Shown here: positions 1 through 9,693 of the stretch, piece by piece | Layout of the letters: each line of letters starts with the position of its first letter | How positions within the stretch are numbered: position 1 is the first letter of the stretch | Source: Pseudomonas sp. 7P_10.2_Bac1 | Lineage (GTDB): Bacteria; Pseudomonadota; Gammaproteobacteria; Pseudomonadales; Pseudomonadaceae | Direction: 5' to 3' | NCBI RefSeq assembly: GCF_025465935.1 | Contig: NZ_JANLNV010000078.1 | Span: 56,581 to 120,580 of the forward strand | Length of the DNA: 64,000 bases | Notes under the pieces: model-generated | The model's database searches: none | Told to the model about the DNA's origin: nothing | Seen by the model: only the letters and a program-made list of their open reading frames with translations | Made by a program: the position numbers and the translations under genes

Positions 1-64
1 AAATGGCTTGCATCTTCCAGCAACACAAGGCTTTCTTCTGGGCACTCAATCGCCTGGACCAAAA

Positions 65-97
65 AAAAGCGCATTCCTTTTCAGGCTCTGCGCTTTT
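65..97 (-). terminator. Candidate terminator after the tRNA cluster
   Basis: The arms agcgca (68-73) and tgcgct (89-94) form a stem flanked by an A tract at 61-68 on the plus strand, which reads as a T tract on the minus strand. It lies beyond the last minus-strand tRNA, so it could end the tRNA transcript. The loop is long and holds a small inner cct/agg stem. The first 253 bases show no gene. Confidence 0.4.
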
Positions 98-220
98 CTG
101 GATGAACAGGTAACCACCCGCTCTGATGCAGTGAATAGACTTAAACATCAATGCCTTAACACGACATGATCTTTGCCCTGACTTAACCTGCACCGGCCTT
201 TCGAACTTCAAAAACAAAAA

Positions 221-247
221 CGCCAGACGATTGGTCTGGCGCTTTTT
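221..247 (-). terminator. Bidirectional terminator below tRNA-His (first copy)
   Basis: The perfect stem cgccagac/gtctggcg with a 5-base loop is flanked by T-rich tracts on both strands. It sits just downstream of the minus-strand tRNA-His, where a factor-independent terminator would act. Confidence 0.7.
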
Positions 248-253
248 TAAATA

Positions 254-329
254 TGGGGTGGACGAAGGGGATCGAACCCTCGACAACGGGAGTCACAATC
301 CCGTGCTCTACCAACTGAGCTACGCCCAC
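254..329 (-). tRNA. tRNA-His (GTG)
   Basis: The reverse complement folds as a cloverleaf with a 7-bp acceptor stem (gtgggcg with cgtccac), the T-loop core ggttcgatcc, anticodon GTG in the loop ttgtgac, and an encoded CCA end. Base 330 gives the extra 5' G (G-1) typical of tRNA-His, facing the C discriminator. Its sequence is identical to the second tRNA-His at 685-760. Confidence 0.97.
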
Positions 330-480
330 CATCTAGCATTTACCACCCTTACAGATCAAAGCCACTAAAAAGCCTGTTCATCAGTAAAGGCATTAGCACA
401 TCACCCATTTCGCACGGAACTAGAGATGCACCTAACAGACAACAAGTTGCTAACTAAGCGCCCTGCTGCTAAATAAAAAA

Positions 481-501
481 GCCGCTTTTGGCGGCCTTTT
501 C
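481..501 (-). terminator. Terminator-like hairpin below tRNA-Leu
   Basis: The stem gccgc/gcggc is preceded by an A run on the plus strand, so the minus-strand transcript ends in a run of T. It lies between tRNA-Leu and the distal tRNA-His, so it may reduce read-through or act as a processing site. The rest of 331-543 shows no gene. Confidence 0.5.
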
Positions 502-543
502 AATGATTTCGCACTATAAAGCGATACATTGCGAAACCTTATT

Positions 544-628
544 TGGTGCGGACGGAGAGACTCGAACTCTCACACCTTGCGGCGCTGGAACCTAAATCCA
601 GTGTGTCTACCAATTCCACCACATCCGC
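544..628 (-). tRNA. tRNA-Leu (TAG)
   Basis: The reverse complement gives an 85-base class II tRNA with a long variable arm, acceptor gcggatg paired with cgtccgc, anticodon TAG in the stem-loop ctggatttaggttccag, and an encoded CCA. It reads CUA leucine codons. Confidence 0.96.
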
Positions 629-651
629 ATTTCAAACTTTTCAAGCAAAGA

Positions 652-677
652 CGCCAGACTATTAATCTGGCGCCTTT
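652..677 (-). terminator. Hairpin between tRNA-His and tRNA-Leu
   Basis: The arms cgccaga/tctggcg enclose a 7-base loop. The arrangement repeats the hairpin at 221-247, and both are followed by the same tRNA-His, which suggests a duplicated hairpin plus tRNA unit. T tracts are weaker here, so read-through into tRNA-Leu is likely and a processing role is possible. Confidence 0.45.
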
Positions 678-684
678 CTAAATA

Positions 685-760
685 TGGGGTGGACGAAGGG
701 GATCGAACCCTCGACAACGGGAGTCACAATCCCGTGCTCTACCAACTGAGCTACGCCCAC
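685..760 (-). tRNA. tRNA-His (GTG), second copy
   Basis: This is base-for-base the same as the copy at 254-329, including anticodon GTG, encoded CCA and the G-1 base at 761. Two identical tRNA-His genes around one tRNA-Leu indicate a local duplication. Confidence 0.97.
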
Positions 761-801
761 CATATTGCCGTTACTGCCTTACTTGTGCCAAAGCTGCCTA
801 A

Positions 802-878
802 TGGCGCACCCGGCAGGACTCGAACCTGCGACCATCCGCTTAGAAGGCGGATGCTCTATCCAGCTGAGCTACGGGCGC
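802..878 (-). tRNA. tRNA-Arg (TCT)
   Basis: The reverse complement has acceptor gcgcccg paired with cgggtgc, a D arm with agctcagctgg, anticodon TCT in ccgccttctaagcgg, the T-loop ggttcgagtcc, and an encoded CCA. It reads AGA arginine codons. It is the promoter-proximal tRNA of the minus-strand cluster. Confidence 0.97.
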
Positions 879-997
879 CTTATTAATCTGCTCTCTGTGA
901 CGATTACAAACTAATTGCTTTCAGTATCACCAAGCTGGACAACAACTTCGCTCTACCTTCTTAACCAGTGCTAGGCTGTGCCCGACAAGTGCGACGA

Positions 998-1026
998 ATC
1001 TTATAGACGACCCGGAAAGTCGTCAA
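998..1026 (-). promoter_or_regulatory. Sigma-70 promoter of the tRNA cluster
   Basis: On the minus strand, TTGACG (1021-1026) and TAAGAT (998-1003) are separated by exactly 17 bases. They are followed by a GC-rich discriminator (tcgtcgc), as in stable-RNA promoters under stringent control. Transcription would start near 991 and run through tRNA-Arg, His, Leu and His. Confidence 0.65.
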
Positions 1027-1158
1027 CTCTTTTTTCTAAAAAGTTTAGATATATAAAGGAGTTAGGGGAATAAGCAGACCAAGCGCCTTTGCCCATACGC
1101 CACGGCATGCGAGAATGCACGTCCTTTCTCCACCCTTTACGATGGTTAATCACGCGTA

Positions 1159-2013
1159 ATGACTGCACAACTAATCGACGGCAAGACGATCGCCGCCAAC
1201 CTGCGCCAGCAGATTGCCAAACGCGTCGCCGAGCGTCACGAGCAAGGCCTGCGCACTCCTGGTCTGGCAGTGATTTTGGTCGGCAGCGATCCTGCCTCCC
1301 AGGTTTATGTTTCGCACAAGCGTAAAGACTGCGAAGAGGTAGGCTTTCTGTCACAGGCCTATGACCTGCCGTCCGACACTACCCAGCAAGCGCTTACTGA
1401 TCTGATTGACCGTCTTAACGAAGACGCAAACATCGACGGCATCCTGCTGCAACTGCCGCTACCAGAGCACCTGGACGCCTCCAAGCTGTTGGAGCGCATC
1501 CGCCCTGACAAAGACGTCGACGGCTTCCACCCTTATAACGTAGGGCGCCTGGCCCAACGCATTCCCCTACTGCGCCCTTGCACACCCAAAGGCATCATGA
1601 CCCTGCTGGAAAGCACCGGTCAGGACCTGTACGGCATGGACGCAGTGATTGTCGGCGCGTCCAACATCGTAGGGCGCCCGATGGCCATGGAACTGCTGCT
1701 GGCCGGCTGCACCGTTACCGTTACCCATCGCTTCACCAAGGACCTGGCTGGCCACGTTGCTCGAGCCGACCTGGTGGTTGTGGCTGCGGGCAAACCCGGC
1801 CTGGTCAAGGGCGAGTGGATCAAGGAAGGCGCCATCGTGATTGACGTCGGCATCAACCGCCAAGCGGATGGCAAACTGGTAGGCGACGTGGTTTACGAGA
1901 CCGCCCTGCCCCGCGCCGGCTGGATTACCCCCGTGCCTGGGGGTGTTGGCCCGATGACCCGTGCCTGCCTACTGGAAAATACGCTGTACGCGGCCGAGAC
2001 ATTGCACAGCTAA
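1159..2013 (+). CDS. folD: Bifunctional methylenetetrahydrofolate dehydrogenase/cyclohydrolase FolD
   Basis: FolD interconverts 5,10-methylene- and 10-formyl-tetrahydrofolate in the cytoplasm with NADP, supplying one-carbon units for purines and formyl-Met-tRNA. The 284-residue length is normal for the family. The active-site run with Tyr50, Ser52, Lys54 and Lys56 (YVSHKRK) is intact, the QLPLP folate loop lies near residue 98, and the nucleotide loop [10 protein letters not shown] lies near 164. It stands alone on the plus strand, with the tRNA cluster upstream in the opposite direction and a strong terminator directly after it. The ribosome binding site is weak, but the start matches the usual N-terminus (MTAQLIDGK). 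Confidence 0.97.
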   Translation: MTAQLIDGKTIAANLRQQIAKRVAERHEQGLRTPGLAVILVGSDPASQVYVSHKRKDCEEVGFLSQAYDLPSDTTQQALTDLIDRLNEDANIDGILLQLPLPEHLDASKLLERIRPDKDVDGFHPYNVGRLAQRIPLLRPCTPKGIMTLLESTGQDLYGMDAVIVGASNIVGRPMAMELLLAGCTVTVTHRFTKDLAGHVARADLVVVAAGKPGLVKGEWIKEGAIVIDVGINRQADGKLVGDVVYETALPRAGWITPVPGGVGPMTRACLLENTLYAAETLHS

Positions 2014-2033
2014 GTTTTAGCGTCTCGAAAAAA

Positions 2034-2058
2034 ACGGCACCCTAGGGTGCCGTTTTTT
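2034..2058 (+). terminator. Terminator of folD
   Basis: The perfect palindrome acggcaccctagggtgccgt (2034-2053) is followed by a T run, and preceded by an A run so that it also works on the other strand. It lies between the convergent genes folD and cysS. Confidence 0.85.
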
Positions 2059-2086
2059 ATTGCCCGCTTTCATTGCTCGCCATCAA

Positions 2087-2119
2087 GATCAAAAAGATCG
2101 CGAACAAACTCGCTTCTAC
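2087..2119. repeat. Partial REP-like element
   Basis: The stretch agatcgcgaacaaactcgct followed by tctac matches one arm of the palindromic repeat seen complete at 6793-6858. The other arm is missing or has decayed. Confidence 0.5.
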
Positions 2120-2149
2120 AGGGAATGTCGCCACCCCTGCAGGAGCGCC

Positions 2150-3532
2150 TTAGTCAGCCAGGCGCCAGGTGGTGCCTCCCTTGCCGTCTTCCAGCACCAC
2201 ACCCATTGCAGTGAGCTGGTCGCGAATACGATCCGACTCGGCCCAGTCCTTGCCCGCGCGCGCAGCCAAACGGGCAGCAATCAGCGCGTCCACTTGCGCA
2301 GCATCCACTCGCCCTTCAGCGCCGGCCTGCAAAAAGTCATCGGCTTCGAGCTGCAATACACCCAGCACATCAGCCAACTCTTTAAGACGCGCCGCCAAGC
2401 CGGCAGCAGCTTGCAGATCAGTGTCGCGCAAGCGGTTAATCTCACGGACCATCTCGAACAACACCGCACAGGCTTCAGGCGTACCGAAGTCATCGTTCAT
2501 CACGTGCGTAAAGCGCTCGACAAACGCCTCACCGCCGACCGGCGCTACTTTCGGCAGACCTTTAAGCGCGTGATAGAACCGCTCAAGCGCTGCTTTCGCA
2601 TCCTTGAGGTTTTCTTCGGAGTAGTTGATGGAACTCCGGTAGTGGCTGGAGACCAACAAGTAACGCACCACCTCTGGATGATATTTCTCCAGAACATCAC
2701 GAATGGTGAAGAAGTTGTTCAAGGATTTGGACATCTTCTCGCCATTGATGCGAATCATCCCGCAGTGCATCCAGGCATTGGCGTAGGTTTTACCTGTAGC
2801 CGCCTCGCTTTGGGCGATTTCGTTTTCATGGTGCGGAAACTCCAGATCGCTGCCGCCACCATGAATATCGAATGTCTCACCCAGGCAGCAGGTCGACATC
2901 ACCGAGCACTCGATGTGCCAGCCCGGACGACCCGGCCCCCATGGCGACTCCCAGCTCGGCTCGCCCGGCTTGACGCCTTTCCACAGCACGAAGTCCAGCG
3001 GATCATCTTTCGCCTCATCGACTTCGATGCGGGCACCGATGCGCAGATCTTCGATCTTCTTGCGCGACAACCTGCCATAGCCCATGAACTTGGCTACGCG
3101 GTAGTACACGTCGCCATTGCCCGGTGCGTAGGCATAACCCTTGTCGATCAAGGTCTGAATCATCGCGTGCATGCCGGCGATATGATCGGTGGCACGCGGC
3201 TCCATGTCCGGCTTTTTGATGTTCAGACGGGCTTCGTCTTCGTGCATCGCGGCGATCATGCGCTCTGTCAGCGCTTCAAACGTCTCACCGTTTTCATTCG
3301 CACGATTGATGATCTTGTCGTCGATATCGGTGATGTTGCGCACATACGTCAAATCGTAACCGCTAAAACGCAGCCAGCGTGTCACCAGGTCGAAGGCCAC
3401 CATACTGCGCCCATGCCCCAGGTGGCAGTAGTCGTACACGGTCATGCCGCACACATACATACGCACCTTGTTGCCATCCAGAGGCTTGAACACTTCTTTG
3501 CTCTTGGTGAGCGTGTTGTAGATCGTTAGCAC
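2150..3532 (-). CDS. cysS: Cysteinyl-tRNA synthetase
   Basis: This class I synthetase charges tRNA-Cys in the cytoplasm. The 460-residue length is typical. Cys28 in [15 protein letters not shown] is the first zinc ligand, the HIGH motif is HLGH at 37-40, further zinc ligands lie in HIECSVMS and [10 protein letters not shown], and KMSKS is intact in [17 protein letters not shown]-type anticodon domain follows, ending in the usual GTTWRL tail. It lies 21 bases downstream of glnS on the same strand, so the two probably share a transcript, as in other pseudomonads. Confidence 0.98.
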   Translation of the reverse strand: MLTIYNTLTKSKEVFKPLDGNKVRMYVCGMTVYDYCHLGHGRSMVAFDLVTRWLRFSGYDLTYVRNITDIDDKIINRANENGETFEALTERMIAAMHEDEARLNIKKPDMEPRATDHIAGMHAMIQTLIDKGYAYAPGNGDVYYRVAKFMGYGRLSRKKIEDLRIGARIEVDEAKDDPLDFVLWKGVKPGEPSWESPWGPGRPGWHIECSVMSTCCLGETFDIHGGGSDLEFPHHENEIAQSEAATGKTYANAWMHCGMIRINGEKMSKSLNNFFTIRDVLEKYHPEVVRYLLVSSHYRSSINYSEENLKDAKAALERFYHALKGLPKVAPVGGEAFVERFTHVMNDDFGTPEACAVLFEMVREINRLRDTDLQAAAGLAARLKELADVLGVLQLEADDFLQAGAEGRVDAAQVDALIAARLAARAGKDWAESDRIRDQLTAMGVVLEDGKGGTTWRLAD

Positions 3533-3553
3533 GAGCTCTTCCTTAAAACTTGA

Positions 3554-5251
3554 TCACTGGCCCCACGAATCACGCAGGGTCACGGTACGGTTGAATACCG
3601 GCTGACCTGGTTTCGAGTCCTTGATATCCGCGCAAAAGTAACCTTCGCGCTCGAACTGGAAACGGTCTTCCGGCTGTGCATTGCCCAACGAGGGTTCAGC
3701 ACGACAACCGGTCAGCACTTGCAGTGAGTCAGGGTTGATGTTTTCCAGGAAGCTGGCGCCATCTTCTGCCTTTTCAGGGTTCGGCGAACGGAACAGGCGA
3801 TCATACAGACGCACCTCACACTCGACGCTGGCGGCCGCTGGCACCCAGTGCACAACACCCTTGACCTTGCGGCCTTCAGGGTTCTTGCCCAGAGTCTCAG
3901 GGTCGTACGAGCAATGCAGCTCAACGATGTTGCCGTCAGCATCTTTAATGGCTTCATCGGCACGGATCACATAGCTGCCACGCAGACGCACTTCACCGGC
4001 AGGCTCAAGACGCTTGTAACCTTTTGGTGGCTCTTCCATGAAGTCGTCACGGTCGATGTAGATCTCACGCGCGAAAGGCAGCACCCGCACACCCATGTCT
4101 TCTTTAGGGTGGCAAGGCAGCTCAAGGTTCTCGACCTTGTCTTCAGGGTAGTTGGTGATGATCACTTTCAATGGGCGCAATACGCACATGGCGCGCGGCG
4201 CGCTGTGATCCAGATCGTCACGGATGCTGAATTCCAGCATGCCGAAGTCCACCACACCATCGGAGCGGTTGGTGCCGACCATGTCGCAGAAGTTGCGAAT
4301 CGACTTGGGTGTGTAGCCACGACGGCGGAAACCCGACAGCGTCGACATACGCGGGTCGTCCCAGCCGTTCACGTGCTTTTCATCCACCAGCAGCTTGAGC
4401 TTGCGCTTGCTGGTGATGGTGTAGTTCAGGTTCAGGCGCGAAAACTCGTACTGACGCGGCTTGCTCGGCACCGGCAAGCTGTCGAGGAACCACTCATACA
4501 GAGGGCGATGGCCTTCGAACTCAAGGGTGCAGATCGAATGGGTAATGCCTTCGATCGCGTCCGACTGGCCATGAGTGAAGTCATAGTTCGGGTAGATGCA
4601 CCACTTATCACCGGTCTGGTGGTGATGAGCGTGGCGAATGCGATACATGATCGGATCGCGCAGGTTCATGTTCGGCGAAGACATGTCGATCTTGGCCCGC
4701 AGCACGCGCTTGCCGTCTTCGAACTCGCCCGCCTTCATGCGCGCAAACAGATCAAGGTTTTCTGCCACGCTGCGATCACGGAACGGGCTGTTCTTGCCAG
4801 GCTCGGTCAGATTGCCGCGGTATTCCTTGGCTTGCTCTGGCGTCAGGTCGCAGACATACGCCTTGCCCTGCTCGATCAGGTAAACCGCCCAGTCGTGCAA
4901 CTGATCGAAATATTGCGACGCATAGCGCACTTCGCCAGACCACTGAAAGCCCAGCCACTTCACGTCGTTTTCGATCGCGTCGATGTATTCCTGGTCTTCC
5001 TTGGCCGGGTTGGTGTCGTCAAAACGCAAGTGCGTGACGCCGCCGAATTCCTCGGCCAGCCCAAAGTTCACGCAAATGGATTTGGCGTGACCAATGTGCA
5101 GATAGCCATTAGGCTCAGGCGGAAAGCGGGTCACGATCTGTTGGCATTTACCCGAGTCAAGGTCCGCCTGCACGATTGGGCGCAGAAAATTGGCCGGTAC
5201 AGCTGGGCCAGCCTTTGGATTCAGAGTGGGGTCGACAGTGGGCTTGCTCAT
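3554..5251 (-). CDS. glnS: Glutaminyl-tRNA synthetase
   Basis: This class I synthetase charges tRNA-Gln with glutamine. The signature [15 protein letters not shown] is at residues 44-58, and the second nucleotide loop is the [10 protein letters not shown] variant usual in GlnRS. Two C-terminal beta-barrels (about residues 345-565) that read the anticodon are present. The 565 residues are about ten longer than the E. coli enzyme because of an N-terminal extension ([19 protein letters not shown]). The first ATG is kept because the extension is in frame and alternatives are not better. It is transcribed divergently from ppiB across a 273-base gap. Confidence 0.98.
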   Translation of the reverse strand: MSKPTVDPTLNPKAGPAVPANFLRPIVQADLDSGKCQQIVTRFPPEPNGYLHIGHAKSICVNFGLAEEFGGVTHLRFDDTNPAKEDQEYIDAIENDVKWLGFQWSGEVRYASQYFDQLHDWAVYLIEQGKAYVCDLTPEQAKEYRGNLTEPGKNSPFRDRSVAENLDLFARMKAGEFEDGKRVLRAKIDMSSPNMNLRDPIMYRIRHAHHHQTGDKWCIYPNYDFTHGQSDAIEGITHSICTLEFEGHRPLYEWFLDSLPVPSKPRQYEFSRLNLNYTITSKRKLKLLVDEKHVNGWDDPRMSTLSGFRRRGYTPKSIRNFCDMVGTNRSDGVVDFGMLEFSIRDDLDHSAPRAMCVLRPLKVIITNYPEDKVENLELPCHPKEDMGVRVLPFAREIYIDRDDFMEEPPKGYKRLEPAGEVRLRGSYVIRADEAIKDADGNIVELHCSYDPETLGKNPEGRKVKGVVHWVPAAASVECEVRLYDRLFRSPNPEKAEDGASFLENINPDSLQVLTGCRAEPSLGNAQPEDRFQFEREGYFCADIKDSKPGQPVFNRTVTLRDSWGQ

Positions 5252-5524
5252 AGGATCCTTGAACGTAACGGGTGCGCGGCCTCAAGCGGCCGACTGAATC
5301 AAAGCGCCTATCATAGCCGATGCTGTCAAGTCCCTGACAGAGCAGGCGACCAATCAAAGCAATTGAAATGGGGCTTTTAGCCCCCATATCGCAAAAACAC
5401 CATCGAAATGCTCTGCGGGCAGGCTAAACTTCACCCGCGGCTGTATCTACCCAGCCTGCCTGGGGCGGACGGTGTCATACGGATTTCCCAAGCCCAACGA
5501 ATTTTCTGATAGAGCGATAACGAC

Positions 5525-6028
5525 ATGTCAAAAGTAAAACTGACCACCAACCACGGCGACATCGTGATTGATCTGAACGCTGAAAAGGCGCCGATTACCG
5601 TCGCCAACTTCCTCGAATACGTAAAAGCCGGCCACTACGAAAACACTGTTTTCCACCGCGTGATCGGCAACTTCATGATTCAGGGCGGCGGTTTTGAACC
5701 TGGCATGAAAGAAAAGAAAGACAAGCGCCCAAGCATCCAGAACGAGGCTGACAACGGCCTGTCGAACGACAAATACACCATCGCCATGGCCCGCACCATG
5801 GAGCCGCATTCGGCTTCGGCCCAGTTCTTCATCAACGTAGCTGACAACAGCTTCCTGAACCACAGCGGCAAAAACGTTCAAGGCTGGGGCTACGCCGTGT
5901 TCGGCAAAGTGACCGAAGGCCAGGACGTTGTTGACAAGATCAAGGGCGTTGCGACCGGCTCCAAGGCTGGTCACCAGGACGTACCAGCAGAAGATGTGAT
6001 CATCGAGAAAGCCGAGATCATTGAGTGA
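5525..6028 (+). CDS. ppiB: Peptidyl-prolyl cis-trans isomerase B (cyclophilin)
   Basis: This cytoplasmic cyclophilin speeds cis-trans isomerisation of proline peptide bonds. The 167-residue protein has no signal peptide. It carries the active-site strand [15 protein letters not shown] at residues 43-57, the substrate-pocket stretch [16 protein letters not shown], and WGYAVFGKV near residue 122. Its stop overlaps the start of lpxH, so the two are translationally coupled, an arrangement conserved in many gamma-proteobacteria. Confidence 0.97.
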   Translation: MSKVKLTTNHGDIVIDLNAEKAPITVANFLEYVKAGHYENTVFHRVIGNFMIQGGGFEPGMKEKKDKRPSIQNEADNGLSNDKYTIAMARTMEPHSASAQFFINVADNSFLNHSGKNVQGWGYAVFGKVTEGQDVVDKIKGVATGSKAGHQDVPAEDVIIEKAEIIE

Positions 6029-6780
6029 TACTGCTGATTTCAGATTTGCATCTGGAAGAGGAGCGCCCGGACATCACCCGGGCGTTTCTGGATTTACTGT
6101 CCGGGCGAGCGCGCTCGGCACAGGCGCTGTATATCTTGGGAGATTTTTTTGAAGCCTGGATTGGCGACGATGCAATGACGCCCTATCAGCGCTCCATCTG
6201 CCAAGCGCTGCGTGAATTGAGTGACAGCGGTACGAAAGTGTTTCTGATGCACGGCAATCGCGATTTCCTGATCGGCCAGGCCTTTTGCAAGGCCGCTGGC
6301 TGCACCCTGCTTAAAGACCCGAGCGTCGTGGATTTCTACGGCGAGCCGGTTTTATTGATGCACGGCGACAGCCTGTGCACACGCGACGAGGCTTACATGC
6401 GTTTGCGGCGCTACCTGCGCAACCCGCTGACGTTGTGGATATTGCGCCATCTGCCGCTGAGCGCCCGCCACAAACTGGCACGCAAACTGCGCAGCGAAAG
6501 CCGAGCGCAGACCCGCATGAAAGCTAACGACATTGTCGATGTGACCCCCGAAGAAATACCGCGGATCATGGAGCACTTTGGCGTCAAGACACTGATCCAT
6601 GGCCACACCCACCGCCCCGCGATCCACAAATTGCAACTCGGCGATTACGCTGCCAAGCGCATCGTACTCGGCGACTGGGACAAACAAGGCTGGGCCTTGC
6701 AAGTGGATGAACAAGGCATGCAACTGGCGCCATTCGACTTCGTCAATGTGCAACTGGCGCTACCTCACGCCACCCAATAA
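6025..6780 (+). CDS. lpxH: UDP-2,3-diacylglucosamine diphosphatase LpxH
   Basis: LpxH splits UDP-2,3-diacylglucosamine to lipid X and UMP, the fourth step of lipid A synthesis, at the inner face of the cytoplasmic membrane. Metallophosphoesterase ligands are all visible: D7 and H9 in [31 protein letters not shown] and HGHTHRP. The protein has 251 residues. The start is GTG at 6025, overlapping the ppiB stop as GTGA, which fits the normal N-terminus ([14 protein letters not shown]). A complete REP-like palindrome follows the gene. Confidence 0.96.
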   Translation: MILLISDLHLEEERPDITRAFLDLLSGRARSAQALYILGDFFEAWIGDDAMTPYQRSICQALRELSDSGTKVFLMHGNRDFLIGQAFCKAAGCTLLKDPSVVDFYGEPVLLMHGDSLCTRDEAYMRLRRYLRNPLTLWILRHLPLSARHKLARKLRSESRAQTRMKANDIVDVTPEEIPRIMEHFGVKTLIHGHTHRPAIHKLQLGDYAAKRIVLGDWDKQGWALQVDEQGMQLAPFDFVNVQLALPHATQ

Positions 6781-6792
6781 ACACTGCCCACT

Positions 6793-6858
6793 GTAGGAGC
6801 GAGCTTGCCTCGCGATCTTTTAAAAGATCAAAAGATCGCGAGACAAGCTCGCTCCTAC
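6793..6858. repeat. Complete REP-like palindrome
   Basis: The arms gtaggagcgagcttg and caagctcgctcctac, joined by two facing copies of cgcgatctttt, form a near-perfect 66-base palindrome between the convergent lpxH and emrB-like genes. Related copies are at 2087, 13518, 20048, 25557 and 34328. Such elements are spread through pseudomonad chromosomes and can protect mRNA 3' ends or serve as terminators. Confidence 0.85.
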
Positions 6859-6880
6859 GAGGTTTGCGTCCAATCAAGCG

Positions 6881-8410
6881 TTAATGCCCGCTCGCCTCCG
6901 GCCCGGCCTTGGCTGCAAACGGTGGCTTGGCCAGCCATACCAGCAAAATCAAACCGGTAAACATCCAGCCCAATAGCGTGAAGTAATCCACGGTCGACAG
7001 CATATAAGCCTGGCTGGTCAGTACCTGATCGAGTTGGGCATAGGCCTGAGTACTCGCCCCGCCCAACGTGTCCAGCGCATGCCGAGTGATCGGGTCATAG
7101 GTACTTATGCTTTCGCTCAAGTAGGCATGATGCTGATCGGCACGACGAATCCAGATCCAGGTGGTCAGGGATGCGGCAAAACTGCCGCCCAATGTCCGTA
7201 AGAACGTGGCAAGCCCTGCACCGTCAGCAATCTGTTGCGGCGGCAAGTCCGACATCAAAATGCTCAAGGTCGGCATGAAGAACAGCGCGACACCGATACC
7301 CATGAACAACTGCACCAGCGCAACGTGCTGGAAGTCCACTTCATTGGTGAAATCAGCCCGCATAAAGCAACTCAGGCCGATGGCCAAGAAGGCCAGCCCC
7401 GCCAGCAAACGCAGGTCGAACTTGTTCGCATACTTACCTACAAACGGTGACATTACGACTGGCAAGATACCGATGGGCGCCACCGCCAACCCCGCCCAGG
7501 TCGCGGTGTAACCCATCTGGGTTTGCAACCATTGCGGCAGAATCAAGTTGATGCCGAAGAATCCGGCATAGCCCAATACCAGCACGATAGTGCCGATTCG
7601 GAAGTTGCGATACGCAAACAGACGCAGGTTCACAATCGGGTGTTTGTCCGTCATCTCCCAAATGACAAAGGCCGCCAGCGCCACCACTGACAAAGCAGTG
7701 CCAATGAGGATGAAATTGGATTCGAACCAGTCCAGATCGTTACCCTTGTCGAGCACAATCTGTAGTGCGCCAACACCAATGATCAGCGTGATAAGCCCGA
7801 CATAGTCCATGGGCTGACGGGTGATGACCACCGGACGCGCCATGAGCTGCTGGCGAACCACCAGCACCGCAAAAATGCCGATCGGGATGTTAATAAAGAA
7901 GATCCACGGCCAACTGTAACTATCCGTGATCCAGCCACCCAGAATCGGCCCGGCAATGGGCGCCACCACCGTGACCATCGCCAGCAGTGCCAATGCCATC
8001 CCCCGTTTCGCGGGAGGGTAAACAGCAATCAGCAAGGTCTGCGTCATCGGATACAGCGGCCCGGCTACCAACCCTTGCAATACCCGAAAGCCAACCAGCT
8101 CAGGCATCGAGGTTGAAATACCGCACAAAAATGACGCCAGCACAAACAGCACTGTGGCCCATAAAAACAGCTTCACTTCACCAAAGCGGCGGCTCAACCA
8201 GCCGGTCAATGGCAAGGCAATCGCGTTACTCACCGCAAAAGAAGTAATTACCCACGTACCCTGCTCCGAACTCACCCCCAGGTTGCCGGAGATCGTCGGC
8301 AGCGCAACGTTGGCGATGGTGGTATCGAGCACTTGCATAAACGTCGCCAGCGACAGGCCGATAGTGGCGAGCAACAGGCTGGGCGGGGTAAAAGACGCGT
8401 TTGTACTCAT
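6881..8410 (-). CDS. EmrB/QacA-type drug efflux permease (MFS, DHA2)
   Basis: This inner-membrane proton antiporter of the 14-helix DHA2 family exports drugs with a fusion protein and an outer-membrane channel. Seen in the 509-residue sequence are about 14 hydrophobic segments, motif A-like GWLSRRFGEVKLFLW after helix 2, and the antiporter motif APIAGPILGGWITD near residue 150. It is the last gene of a marR-oprM-emrA-emrB operon on the minus strand, and the 63-base gap to emrA holds no obvious terminator. Substrates cannot be told from sequence. Confidence 0.93.
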   Translation of the reverse strand: MSTNASFTPPSLLLATIGLSLATFMQVLDTTIANVALPTISGNLGVSSEQGTWVITSFAVSNAIALPLTGWLSRRFGEVKLFLWATVLFVLASFLCGISTSMPELVGFRVLQGLVAGPLYPMTQTLLIAVYPPAKRGMALALLAMVTVVAPIAGPILGGWITDSYSWPWIFFINIPIGIFAVLVVRQQLMARPVVITRQPMDYVGLITLIIGVGALQIVLDKGNDLDWFESNFILIGTALSVVALAAFVIWEMTDKHPIVNLRLFAYRNFRIGTIVLVLGYAGFFGINLILPQWLQTQMGYTATWAGLAVAPIGILPVVMSPFVGKYANKFDLRLLAGLAFLAIGLSCFMRADFTNEVDFQHVALVQLFMGIGVALFFMPTLSILMSDLPPQQIADGAGLATFLRTLGGSFAASLTTWIWIRRADQHHAYLSESISTYDPITRHALDTLGGASTQAYAQLDQVLTSQAYMLSTVDYFTLLGWMFTGLILLVWLAKPPFAAKAGPEASGH

Positions 8411-8473
8411 CGCAAATCCTTTAAAACCAGACGTGCAGCCCCGCCAGCGCAGCGGGGCTTATGGATTGGCGAA

Positions 8474-9679
8474 TCAGCGTGGAGCGGCGGAAGTTTCCGC
8501 CACAGCGCCGTTGCTTTCGATCAGGCGAGTAATCAGAGAATCGGCTTCAGCCAACTGTTGCTCGTACACATTGGTGGTGAACATCGCCTTTTGTGGCGGC
8601 TGTTGCGCCAGTACCGGGCCACTCTGGTCATGCAGGTTCACGTCAACGGTGGTCGACAACCCGATTCGCAGCGGGTGCTCGGCCAACTCATCGGCATTGA
8701 TGTGGATACGAACCGGCACACGCTGAACGATTTTGATCCAGTTACCAGTGGCATTCTGCGCGGGCAACAGGGCAAAAGCGCTGCCGGTGCCGGCGCCGAT
8801 GCTATCGACGGTGCCGCTGTATTTCACACTGCTGCCATACAGGTCAGACTCAATGTCTACCGGCTGGCCGATGCGCATTTTGTTCAGTTGGGTTTCTTTG
8901 AAGTTAGCGTCGATCCACAGCTGGTTGAGCGGAACCACCGCCATCAACGCAGTCCCGGGCTGAACCCGCTGCCCCAACTGCACCGTGCGTTTGGCAACAT
9001 AGCCGGTGACCGGCGCAACCAACGTGGTGCGAGCATGCTCCAGATAGGCCTGACGCAACTGGGCAGCAGCGGCCAGCACATCCGGGTGGTTGGCAATAGC
9101 CGTGTTGTCGACCAGCGCGCTGGTGGTATCGAGTTGTTGCTCACTGTTGCGCAAGGCACTTTGAGCAGACGCCAGATCATCGCGCGCATGGGACAACTCT
9201 TCTTGCGAAATGGCCCCGCTTGCGGCCAGGTTCTTCCGGCGATTGAAATTGTCCTGAGCTTTTTGTACCGCGATTTTTTGCGCCGCGACCTGCGCCTTGG
9301 TACCGCTCACATTACTGAAAAGACCGCGAACCTGACGCACCGTGCGGGCCAGATTGGCTTCGGCACTCTGCAGCCCGACCCGCGAATCGTTGGGGTCGAA
9401 GTTGAGCAGCACCTGGCCCTCATGAACCAAGTCACCATCATCGGCGCCGATACTCACAACTGTACCCGCCACTAACGGGGTGATTTCCACCACGTTGCCG
9501 TTGACATAAGCGTCGTCGGTGCTCTCGCTCCAGCGGCCATACAGTTCATGCCAGCCCCAGACGCCCAGGCCGACCAAAATGACCAGAATGGCCAAGCCAC
9601 TCAGCCACAGTTTACGTTTGCGCTGATTAACAGCGTCCTGATCGTGTTGCGCTTGATTCGGTGTTTGCACAGTAGCCAT
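8474..9679 (-). CDS. EmrA-type periplasmic adaptor (HlyD family)
   Basis: This membrane-fusion protein links the EmrB-type permease to the outer-membrane channel. The 401 residues contain one N-terminal anchor helix (about 26-46, LWLSGLAILVILVGLGVWGW). The lipoyl halves flank an alpha-helical hairpin at about 95-205, and a beta-barrel domain with WIDANFKETQL follows near 275. The gene lies 14 bases after the channel gene and 63 bases before the permease gene, so the pump is expressed as a unit. Confidence 0.94.
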   Translation of the reverse strand: MATVQTPNQAQHDQDAVNQRKRKLWLSGLAILVILVGLGVWGWHELYGRWSESTDDAYVNGNVVEITPLVAGTVVSIGADDGDLVHEGQVLLNFDPNDSRVGLQSAEANLARTVRQVRGLFSNVSGTKAQVAAQKIAVQKAQDNFNRRKNLAASGAISQEELSHARDDLASAQSALRNSEQQLDTTSALVDNTAIANHPDVLAAAAQLRQAYLEHARTTLVAPVTGYVAKRTVQLGQRVQPGTALMAVVPLNQLWIDANFKETQLNKMRIGQPVDIESDLYGSSVKYSGTVDSIGAGTGSAFALLPAQNATGNWIKIVQRVPVRIHINADELAEHPLRIGLSTTVDVNLHDQSGPVLAQQPPQKAMFTTNVYEQQLAEADSLITRLIESNGAVAETSAAPR

Positions 9680-9693
9680 GACGATTACCTAAA

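Noticed and set aside
254..878. tRNA cluster as a genomic-island attachment site
   Set aside because: No integrase or partial tRNA copy is visible, and the neighbouring folD-cysS-glnS order is core genome.
2060..3529. Long plus-strand frame opposite cysS
   Set aside because: CysS on the minus strand has all catalytic motifs; the antisense frame is composition-driven.
3848..5380. Long plus-strand frame opposite glnS
   Set aside because: GlnS on the minus strand is complete and recognisable; the antisense frame has no family features.
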